Positions 17,742-25,426 of a stretch of DNA of 30,480 nt are shown piece by piece. The translations under genes and the position numbers were made by a program. Below the pieces are notes generated by a model. It made no database searches. It was not told the DNA's origin and saw only the letters and a program-made list of their open reading frames with translations. Origin of the DNA: Agrocybe praecox (lineage: Eukaryota; Basidiomycota; Agaricomycetes; Agaricales; Agrocybaceae). The stretch spans positions 1 to 30,480 of the forward strand of contig CAXHKQ010000117.1 in NCBI GenBank assembly GCA_964017145.1. Reading direction: 5' to 3'. Every line of letters starts with the position of its first letter. The first letter of the stretch is position 1.

Positions 17742-17946
17742 TCTCGACGGGGATTTGCTCGAGCCTACGTACCTAAAGGAAGGTACTTGGCTCCGTGAAG
17801 TGAAAGGCAAACTTGTAACGTTTGTCGTGAGGATGAACAGATGCATCCTCAATCACACTCCTATAGGCGCTTATTACAAGCGTTTTAACATTCAAGAATC
17901 TCATGCATGTGAATGTGGTCACCACCTGCAGACGCGCGCACATATA
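17742..17946 (+). pseudogene. LINE ORF2 C-terminal piece (copy 3, middle segment)
   Basis: Resumes copy 3 after the long-TIR element with LDGDLLEPTYL and continues through LVTFVVRMNRC and IGAYYKRFNI to CECGHHLQTRAHI. There the Tc1 element is inserted at a TA in the His-Ile codons. The matching downstream half (LQVC and 35 more residues) is at 19544-19654. Confidence 0.85.
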
Positions 17947-18160
17947 CAGTGGGGGACAAAACCGTTACAATGTTTTGTACATTTCAAGTAAACTAGAAAT
18001 AACTTGGGAACCAGGCAAGCTAGAACCTTGAAATTTTAAATATAGATAGCCCTGGATATTATCTACCCAAACATATGTCAATGATTATGTAAGCACTATT
18101 TCTTCCCACACTACAAATTATTTAAAAGTACAAGTACATTGTAACGGTTTTGTCCCTCTT
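17947..18160 (+). repeat. Tc1 left TIR with outer and inner sites
   Basis: The outer site GGGACAAAACCGTTACAATG is repeated in inverted orientation at 18137-18158. These are likely transposase-binding sites. The whole arm is mirrored in the right TIR. Confidence 0.85.
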
Positions 18161-18185
18161 GAAAATTATATACTATTTACACTAT

Positions 18186-19202
18186 TCAGTACTTGGTATA
18201 CCCTCCCTTGGCCTTAGCAACAGCTGCAACTCTTCTAGGCATACTTTCTATCAAATTCTGACACACAGAGGCTGGAATTTCATTCCACACCTTCTGTGTC
18301 CTTTCCCAAAGTTCTGCTATGCTAGAAGGGGTTGTTTCATAGTCTCCAAGCCTTGCCTTGAGATGAACCCAAAGGTGTTCAATTGGGTTGAGGTCTGCTG
18401 ATTGAGGGGGCCACACCATAACTTCCATACCACTGTCTTTTAGCCAGTTCATGGCCTTTTTGCTCTTGTGCTTGGGGTCATTGTCTTGCTGAAAAATGAC
18501 ATCCTCTGGATTCTTGTTGTAATATGCAAGGCTTTGCTGGAGTTCATCATCCAGGATGGACACATAGAGGTCAGCATCCATCCTCCCATCAATCTTGGTC
18601 CCATACCCAACTCCTTCCCAAAACATACAGCCCCAAAACATCAAATTCCCTCCTGCAAATTTGACTGTGCCCTCTACCAGCCTATCACTAAGCCCCTCTC
18701 CTGGCATTTTCCACACCCACTTCCTCCCATCTGACCCCAAACGATTGACTTTGGTCTCATCTGTGTAAACAACATGCTTCCAGTCATCAACAGTCCAGTG
18801 TATATGGCTCATTGCAAAGTCCATGCGTTCCTTCCTATGTCGTTTAGAGAGAAAAGGCCATTTCTTCTTGACTACAGCCTTTAATCCAGTGCTCCGAAGT
18901 GCTCTGCGAACAGTCTTTGATGATAAAGGCTGATTGGTAATGTCTTTCAAGGTTTTGGCAACCTCAACAGCATTTTCAGCCTTGCGAGAAGAGATAAGGT
19001 GTATGGCATATTTGATATTGGATGGTGAAAGCTTGCGAGGACGACCACCAGTGGACTTGGGAAGGTCAAAGCAGTATTTGTTGCGGATACGGGATATAGA
19101 GGCAATAGAACAACCAGTAATAGCTTCAATTTGGTGAGCAGAATGACCTTGGGTAAGAAGATGAATGATGTGGGTGCGTTGGGCAGTAGTAATGCAGTGC
19201 AT
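18186..19202 (-). CDS. Tc1/mariner transposase, DD34E
   Basis: A 338-residue DDE transposase that would cut the element out and paste it at TA. I chose the ATG at 19202-19200 (MHCITTAQR) because the paired helix-turn-helix begins there and a TATA box lies 45 bp upstream; the frame remains open 29 codons further upstream. The first HTH covers about residues 5-45. A GRPRK motif (residues 53-57) links to the second HTH (about 60-120). The catalytic triad is D148 (YTDETK), D240 (QQDNDPKH) and E275 (SADLNPIEHLW), with exactly 34 residues between the second and third. No stop or frameshift is present. It fills the element between the TIRs, ending 26 bp from the left one. Confidence 0.96.
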   Translation of the reverse strand: MHCITTAQRTHIIHLLTQGHSAHQIEAITGCSIASISRIRNKYCFDLPKSTGGRPRKLSPSNIKYAIHLISSRKAENAVEVAKTLKDITNQPLSSKTVRRALRSTGLKAVVKKKWPFLSKRHRKERMDFAMSHIHWTVDDWKHVVYTDETKVNRLGSDGRKWVWKMPGEGLSDRLVEGTVKFAGGNLMFWGCMFWEGVGYGTKIDGRMDADLYVSILDDELQQSLAYYNKNPEDVIFQQDNDPKHKSKKAMNWLKDSGMEVMVWPPQSADLNPIEHLWVHLKARLGDYETTPSSIAELWERTQKVWNEIPASVCQNLIESMPRRVAAVAKAKGGYTKY

Positions 19203-19246
19203 GGTGAAATAATGAGTTGTGGGAGGCCACAAGCATTGTACAAGAG

Positions 19247-19254
19247 TATATATA
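19247..19254 (-). promoter_or_regulatory. Putative TATA box of the Tc1 transposase
   Basis: TATATATA about 45 bp upstream of the chosen start codon, between the gene and the right TIR. Position supports the internal start. Confidence 0.5.
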
Positions 19255-19327
19255 CCTATTTCCAACCAATCACATGATTTTATTTGCACTTATTTGGATG
19301 TAATCAACAAAGTCAGGTGATTTGGCT

Positions 19328-19541
19328 GAGAGGGACAAAACCGTTACAATGTACTTGTACTTTTAAATAATTTGTAGTGTGGTAAGAAATAGTGCTTACA
19401 TAATCATTGACATATGTTTGGGTAGATAATATCCAGGGCTATCTACATTTAAAATTTCAAGGTTCTAGCTTGCCTGGCTCCCAAGTTATTTCTGGTTTAT
19501 TTGAAATGTACAAAACATTGTAACGGTTTTGTCCCCCACTG
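19328..19541 (-). repeat. Tc1 right TIR with outer and inner sites
   Basis: Inverted copy of 17947-18160. The inner site is at 19330-19351 and the outer site ends at 19541. Confidence 0.85.
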
Positions 19542-19543
19542 TA

Positions 19544-19654
19544 TTGCAAGTGTGCACAAAACATGTACCCGAGCGAGATGGTCGGTCACCGGAACTTCTG
19601 GTGCATCTGATCAAGTTCCTGGACGACAACGACTCGGCGTTTGCGTTCAGGTGA
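19544..19654 (+). pseudogene. LINE ORF2 end (copy 3, last segment)
   Basis: Continues the Cys/His motif after the Tc1 insertion (LQVCTKH) and runs about 35 residues to the TGA stop at 19652-19654, parallel to copy 2. The 3' UTR to 20156 holds no gene. Confidence 0.8.
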
Positions 19655-20156
19655 CCCACAGGGATTGGATAAGCAGGCTGGGCTATGGTTCAGCCTGCGG
19701 GACATACTCTGCTCGGACTTCGGACCTCCTGCCACTACAATGGCGCGCGCCTCAGTACTCGGACTTGTGGGATTTGTCCTGACCCTGTGGGGGCATTGGG
19801 GGCCCTTCAGTGGGTACCTTGGTTTGTGGGCTTCGGCTCGACCCTTTGGGGGCACCCGGGCTAAGCGGAAGCGGCGATGTGACTTGGAACGTGGGGGGAC
19901 TGCGGACTGAATGGGGTGCGGACTGCGGGCAGGGCTTGATGCCCGGCCACATTGCTTAAACGCTTGCGACGGCGCAAGCGCCATCGAACCAGCAACACTC
20001 AGACCGCCTAACGGTGGTCAACAATCTTGGCGGGCCTTTGCCCGCCCTCGCAGACATAGCGTAGTAGATAAATCTTGCTTAGCATGCTTTTGTATGTAAT
20101 GTAGGGACCGGACTGCAATCACGCACCGGAATACAAGTGGGACTTCGGTCCTTTGA

Positions 20157-20189
<33 letters not shown>

Positions 20190-20190
20190 G

Positions 20191-20281
20191 TATATAATGT
20201 AGGGACCGGACTTCAATCGCGCACCAGAATACAAGTGGAACTTCGGTCCTTTGATTTAAAAAAATTAAAAAAATTAAAAAA
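20191..20281 (+). mobile_element. LINE copy 4, last 65 bp plus (A7TT)n tail
   Basis: An extreme 5' truncation: only the family's 3' end from ATGTAGGGACC to CCTTTGATTT, followed by a tail with repeats of seven A and two T (about 20258-20281). It lies 1 bp after the A-run of copy 3 and directly before KDZ exon sequence, so it marks the right edge of the LINE cluster. Confidence 0.8.
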
Positions 20282-22930
20282 CCTCTGTATGCTGAAGTGG
20301 GCTGGCAGAGCCCACAACCCAACAGGGGTGGCTGGGACTCTTCCAGGGCAGCTTGCTATCCGCTGCCCTTCCTGCCCACACCTGGAAATCAACTTAACAC
20401 CTGGGTGGAAGAACGCTCCCGAAGAAATGAGGTGCGTTTCAAATCCCTCCAGTCGCACTACTCTCTTACGCTCTTACTAATGTCTAGATATCTCTACATG
20501 GTGTTGATCTGCATGGATGCTAACTTTCGGCTGAAGAACCTGTTAGAATTTGCCCTCCAAGTCCCCACCTTCCAGACTCCATCACACTTCTGTCATCCTG
20601 AAACATGTTTTATGTTTCATACTTGTTTCATCATCTGTTACATGTTTCACGTTCTCTTACATGTTCCATCTTATCTTACACGTTTCACCTTCTTACATGT
20701 TTCACCTTCTTACGTGTTTCACATCTCTTACTGGTTACATCCCTTACATACAGTAACATATATAAGTCTGTAGACCAAAGCCTGAAGTCCTCAGTTACTC
20801 ACTCTGGACTTCAGGTCAGTTGTATGTCTTGTGTCTCAATACATTCAGTTACTCACTCTGGACTTCAGCTCTTCATAGCTTCTCAGTCCTTCGTGTTGGG
20901 TGCACCATATTAGGTCACCAGGTAGCTCACAGCGTCCCGCACTCGCTCCCTTTAACAGAACCAGCTCGTCTCGAATTACTCCCAGGACCCTGGGCTAGGG
21001 ATCGGCATGTCTTACATGGTTCTTTGTGAACCTTACGAATCCTACGTCTTGAGCCGTGCAGATGACGCCAACGTGCGTATTTCACCCCTCGTTTTCACTC
21101 ATTGTTTCAAAACAGCTGCCTGAATTTGATCTGCTATTTAGATCAGCACCTGCGTTGGCTTCCAAGCGCTTGCTAAAGCAAATACGAAATTCTCTCGCGG
21201 TCTTCAGTACACTGGGGTCAACATGGCAGTATGCGGGAGGTTGGAGATGATCCTTCCCCTTGGTGTCGGAAATCTTCACAAGGGAGAAAGGTAGTTTTCC
21301 TCCCCGCTCACCAATTTCCTGCAACTTGCTCATGCAGCTGCAACAGATACTCTAACATGGATTATATATTCGGCTCCGTACTGCAGAGTGTGCCCGTCCC
21401 ACTGGTTCTCATCAGCTACGGCATCGCCTGCCAGTGGTTCATCAACTTGTTCAAACGAATAGATGAACACTGGCCTGACGGAATCAAACCTCGCCCTGGT
21501 ATGAAGATTACCCCAGCCATCCCTAAACTGCACGAGCCCATGCACCAGTCAGCCGGCCACCAGGTGTACTCGCTCAATTTTATACCCAGCATTGGCCACT
21601 CTGATTGCGAATGCCCGGAGCGTGTTTGGAGTCCACACAACCCGCTGGGCAACTCAACCAAAACGCAGGCTCCAGGCTCTCGTCAGGACGTCCTCGACGA
21701 CCACTTCAGCTTTTGGAACTGGCAGAAGTACATTGGACAGGGAGTTACCCTACGTCGTCAGTTCAAAGCAGCAGTGTCTGAAAGAAATCGGCAGGTAGAA
21801 AACCACCGCGGACTCTGCTCCTCGGTGGGAGAGGCGTTGTGTGCCAGGTGGGAGGCTGTCTGCGTGGAGTGGGAGCAGGATAGCTTCCCAAAGACGAAGC
21901 CAAACCCATACCACACTGAGGGAGAATGTAGGTTTTAAAAAATCTCCCTACCTATTCCCCCACTGACTTCAAAACGTAGGCATTTCTGAAGCCCAACTGC
22001 GCAAGGAGTTTGCCAGTGAAGAACTCCGCCACGCTGAGTCTGGGCACCTGCCTATCCATGCAACAAGTGCGTCTTCGTTCATTGTACTAGGCTTAGAGCT
22101 TGAGCACTCTCAGTAAGCCATGTTTCTCCTCCTCTTTGAGCAACAGTTTGAGGCTCACTCTCCTCAGGCGTCATCTTCATAGGCTAGCAAAAGACCCCCT
22201 CTGTCAATCAATGGTCCGAAAAGAAGGGTCGATCATGGAGCAGTGAAACAGCCTCCGTACTCGCATTCGAGCTTGGGAATCCCTGCAGCTTGTTTACATG
22301 CCTGGTATCTTGCAATACCAAGCACCTACTGCTGCTTCTTTGCCCCCGACCACTGCCACCCCCTCTTCCAACAACCCAGAAGACCTCCAGCTCACGCTGC
22401 CGTCTAGCATCCCTCTGCTGTTTCGCTCTCAGGTATGCCTGCCTGGGCTTTCAGAGGTTGAGGAAAAGCTCTGCACTGCTCAGTGCAGTGACACGGTGGA
22501 CTCGATTCGCCAAATTCTCAAAATCAAGCAGAGGATGGTGCTATTCAAGAATAAAAATATTCGAGGCCAAAAGGATGTAACTAGGTCCAGGGCTCTGATT
22601 GATAGAGTCCACCTCTGCGCTCGTACTGCTGCTGAGAAGTACCGCGAGGCTAGGAGGGCAAAACTTGCACTTAGTGGGCCTGGAGACTGGGAGAGGCACC
22701 TCCAAGTCCTCAACGACGCCGACATTCACAGGTATCAAGACCCAGAGCGCCTCCGTCGCCAGACTGGTCGGAAAGGCGTCCTTGAAGACAACCAGGAGGA
22801 GAACACTTTACCCAAAGAAACCCAGGAATTCACCTTGCTCAGCAAGCAACGCGATGACCGTGATGGCACCGGTGAAATGTGTAGGACTCTGTCCTGGATA
22901 TGGACTTCTCCAAACTCCATCACCTCCGAG
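20282..22930 (+). pseudogene. KDZ transposase, catalytic and C-terminal part
   Basis: Spliced by eye, the exons are 20282-20431, 20488-20540 plus 20963-21072, 21142-21290, 21347-21927, 21980 to about 22099, and a last exon reaching about 22930. Introns are 52-69 bp with GT..AG; the first has a perfect TACTAAT branch site (20475-20481). Family blocks appear in order: AGRAHNPTGVAGTLPG with CPSCPH; YMVLICMDANFRLKN; LVSNYSQDPGLGIG; EPYESYVLSRADDAN; STCVGFQALAKANTKFSRG; LGVGNLHKGERYSNMDYIF; SYGIACQW; ECPERVWS; PGSRQDVLDD; and C-terminal RGQKDVTRSRALID and TLSWIW. The usual SYDIACQ aspartate is Gly (21420-21422), and TGA at 22244-22246 lies in what seems to be the reading frame. A solo LTR splits exon 2, and LINE sequence replaces the C-terminus. 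Confidence 0.85.
20541..20957 (+). repeat. Solo Copia LTR
   Basis: 417 bp LTR related to the Copia LTRs at 4220 and 15030 but in plus orientation and clearly diverged, with TGTTAGAATT...CCCTTTAACA ends and a GAACC duplication (20536-20540 and 20958-20962). It retains the TGAAACA/TGTTTCA array and the TATATAAG box. Removing it and one GAACC restores the KDZ exon frame. It was left by LTR-LTR recombination. Confidence 0.93.
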
Positions 22931-23454
22931 GACGAGAATGCAGTGGCACAGGCAACCAATCAGAACGCAGCTGGGCCGACAAAGTCGCGAAAGCGCAAGT
23001 CGCAGCTCCCCTCCTTCGTTGCAGGGGGACCGTCGAGAAGACAGGTCCTAATCCAGTTTGAAAGCGCAATCCCAACCTGCAACTTCAACCTCTACATAGT
23101 AAGAGCTCGACGCGCACTTCGCGATTGTGGCTCTACCCTCCAAATCCTGTCTATGGCTCAGGCCTATGCAGGATACAACCTCCACACTGATGGTGTGGCC
23201 AACAAGCGAGACCTTGAATATCTTCAAGGTCAAGCCAACGCTTCATTCGGGAGCTCAGCTGCTGGCATCACAGTCAGTCTACCCGTCGCCACTTTGTTTG
23301 TCCGCATAGTGGACATTCCTTACTACACGGACACTGCAAGAACGTCCAGAATCACATCTGACATAGTGCAAGGGGCTCTCAAGTCCTCTCCGCTTGGCGG
23401 CAACTTACACTTTGCACGCGAAGCGCGCATTGTACACAACTCCCCGGCCAGCAC
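22298..23454 (+). other. Chance in-frame KDZ-LINE chimeric frame
   Basis: One open frame starts with the KDZ C-terminus (to about TLSWIWTS, near 22912) and without a stop becomes LINE ORF1 at about 22935-22990. The KDZ part and the ORF1 part are unrelated families, so this reflects the insertion junction rather than a designed protein. The frame then enters the Gypsy-2 LTR and stops. Confidence 0.6.
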
Positions 23455-23912
23455 TGTCAGGGTTTCCCCTATTTTTCCTTATTTTTCTACATTTATTTCG
23501 CATTTTTCCCTTTTGTAGATGTGTAGATATCTTATCTGCTTCATATCTTTGATTATCTCTTGATTATCTCTTGATTATCATTTGATTAGATACTTATCAC
23601 TTTAATTTCCCATGAGCATAGCCTCATCCATTCTACATCATTCTTTTACTTTCTTTATGATGTCATTGCTTTACTCATCATTCCTTTCTATGATGTCATG
23701 TAGGAATATTCTAGAATAGCTGTAAGGTATACTGGACATGTATGTAGCTGTAGCCCCAGCTTCAATCTCTTAGGATATCCACTATCATTGGTGTGATCTC
23801 TTAGAACCATTGAGTGTCTCTCTCTCTCTTCATCTCTCTCTCTCTCTCTCTCTCTCTCTTGCTTTGTCTTTGTTGGTGGCCTTGTCACACTGATCTTAGT
23901 GTTGCCCTGACA
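23455..23912 (+). repeat. Gypsy-2 5' LTR
   Basis: 458 bp. The U3 has repeated TTGATTATC motifs and two ATGATGTCAT modules. A weak TATA (GGTATACTGG near 23725) replaces the GTATATATAC of Gypsy-1. The probable RNA start is AGCTTCAATCT at 23758-23768. A (TC)n microsatellite follows at about 23817-23870. Confidence 0.95.
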
Positions 23913-24341
23913 GAAGATTGAAGCTATCTCAGACAACTCCACCATTCCCATATACCACATCATTATCCACCTTTTATCACTACTATCTATCACCATCTCA
24001 ATTCCTTCCATTCTATTCCCAAACCAACATCTCCTCAAGACCTTATCAACTTATTATTCACTCCTACTCTCTCTCTGTTGTGTGTTGTGTGTAAACTTGT
24101 AGATAGGGATACCAACTGTTGGGGCAGACTCAGGCCTACTGTTTCTGTCTTTGGTGGTCTAGGAAAATACCAGGTAGTCAACCCTGTGATCCTAGGTTTA
24201 GACCCACTGTGCTTGGGGTGACAACTGGGTATCCATTACATAGCCTTTTCTTTTAGTTACTTAGTATAGTCTCAAGGGCACTTTTTGTAGATAGCTTCTC
24301 CCACACACACACCAGAGAGCCTCTACTTTATCTGCACCAAG
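23913..24341 (+). other. Gypsy-2 leader with self-priming site
   Basis: Non-coding leader. AGATTGAAGCT at 23915-23925, 2 bp after the LTR, complements the likely 5' end of the RNA (23758-23768). The block at about 24106-24250 is conserved with the Gypsy-1 leader. Confidence 0.65.
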
Positions 24342-25418
24342 ATGGACACTACCACTACCACTACCACTACCACTACTCTTCCCTCTGTGGAGGAGCTCCT
24401 TCAACAAATCTCTCTCCTTACCCAGGAGGTGACTCTCTTAAGGCAGCAGCAGCAACAGTCAGTCACACCTCCAAACACTCAATCACCATTCTCCTCTGCT
24501 GCTAGAGAAGTCCATCCTCCCCCTGCTAGTCATGGTCCTTTTACCTTTGGTTCACAGTCTGGAATCAAGGTTTCCCCCCCTGAGCCATATAATGGTTCTA
24601 TGTCAAAAGCAGAAACCTTCCTCAGTCAACTCAAATTATATTTCTATGGGAAGGGGATTACAGATGACCTTCAAAAGGTTGTTTGTGCCCTATCCTATAT
24701 GAAGGAAGGTACTGCTGGGAAATGGGCATTGGACAAAACCAAAATTCTAGATGGAGACTATTCCAAGGAAGGCCTTTGGGATGACTTTATCTATGAATTC
24801 AGGGAAGTATTTGGAGATCCAGACCCTGCTAGCACAGCCAGGCATAAAATGAATCTTCTGAAGCAGGGGAGTCAAACTGCTGATGAATATGTGGCTAGCT
24901 TTAGGGAATTGGTCTCTGATACTGGGTACAATGATGCTGCTTTGGTTGAGAAGTTTCAGACTGGGTTAAACAGATCACTCAGGGAAAAGGTCTACAATGT
25001 CCCTGATATGCCCAAGACTCTGAATGGCTGGATCTCCTGGGCTACCAAGCTGGACAGGCAGTGGAGACAGATGGAAGCCTTTAATAAGTCTACATCTACC
25101 ACCTCTTCTCCCTTCTCAAAGGCTCCTAAACCTCAGCCTAAGCCAGCAGCCCCCAGTCCTTCTCCCTTTACAAACAGTCAGAGAGGTTTTGTTGCTCAGG
25201 CAAAGCAACCAGATGTGGTCCCCATGGAAGTAGATTCAGGATGGAAGTCAGTTAGGCCCCTTATCTGCTTTAAATGCAGAAAACCTGGTCACAAGGCAGA
25301 GCACTGTAGATCTACAGTGAACATCAATGCCATGAACCATGAGGAGCTGAAGGACTTTTATGGAAAACTGATCAAGGAAGAACAAGGAAACAAGAATGAA
25401 TCAGAAAAGGGTTTTTAA
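24342..25418 (+). CDS. Gypsy-2 Gag
   Basis: A 358-residue structural protein. After a Met-Asp and ten Thr (an ACY trinucleotide run, longer than in Gypsy-1) comes the coiled-coil-like SVEELLQQISLLTQEV. The Retrotrans_gag capsid domain covers about residues 78-230. A Ser/Pro-rich linker follows, then a CCHC knuckle at residues 309-322 (CFKCRKPGHKAEHC). The ATG is the first after the leader. The TAA stop (25416-25418) overlaps a GGGTTTT heptamer at 25409-25415 in the gag frame, a good -1 frameshift signal into pol. It forms the particle shell and packages RNA. Confidence 0.95.
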   Translation: MDTTTTTTTTTTLPSVEELLQQISLLTQEVTLLRQQQQQSVTPPNTQSPFSSAAREVHPPPASHGPFTFGSQSGIKVSPPEPYNGSMSKAETFLSQLKLYFYGKGITDDLQKVVCALSYMKEGTAGKWALDKTKILDGDYSKEGLWDDFIYEFREVFGDPDPASTARHKMNLLKQGSQTADEYVASFRELVSDTGYNDAALVEKFQTGLNRSLREKVYNVPDMPKTLNGWISWATKLDRQWRQMEAFNKSTSTTSSPFSKAPKPQPKPAAPSPSPFTNSQRGFVAQAKQPDVVPMEVDSGWKSVRPLICFKCRKPGHKAEHCRSTVNINAMNHEELKDFYGKLIKEEQGNKNESEKGF

Positions 25419-25426
25419 AGGCTCCA

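Larger units (their letters stand above)
17947..19541 (-). mobile_element. Tc1/mariner transposon, apparently intact
   Basis: 1595 bp element flanked by TA (17945-17946 and 19542-19543), starting CAGTGGGGGAC at both ends. The TIRs are about 212-214 bp (17947-18160 and 19328-19541), unusually long for mariner but known in the IR/DR-type Tc1 group. Each TIR has a second, inverted copy of the terminal site at its inner edge. The transposase frame is intact and the excision site in the LINE frame reconstructs exactly, so this is a late insertion. Confidence 0.96.
3148..20189 (+). mobile_element. LINE copy 3, split in three by two younger transposons
   Basis: Pieces at 3148-3272, 17742-17946 and 19544-20189 read as one 5'-truncated LINE when the long-TIR element (3273-17741) and the Tc1 element (17947-19541) are removed. 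The first piece carries an in-frame TGA (3237-3239) where copy 1 has CGA, so it was already a pseudogene or decayed later. The third piece ends ORF2 at TGA 19652-19654. It then has about 500 bp of gene-free 3' UTR with a 7 bp stem hairpin at 20029-20046, followed by the conserved 3' end. Its tail is 15 T then 18 A (20157-20189) instead of plain poly(A). Confidence 0.85.
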
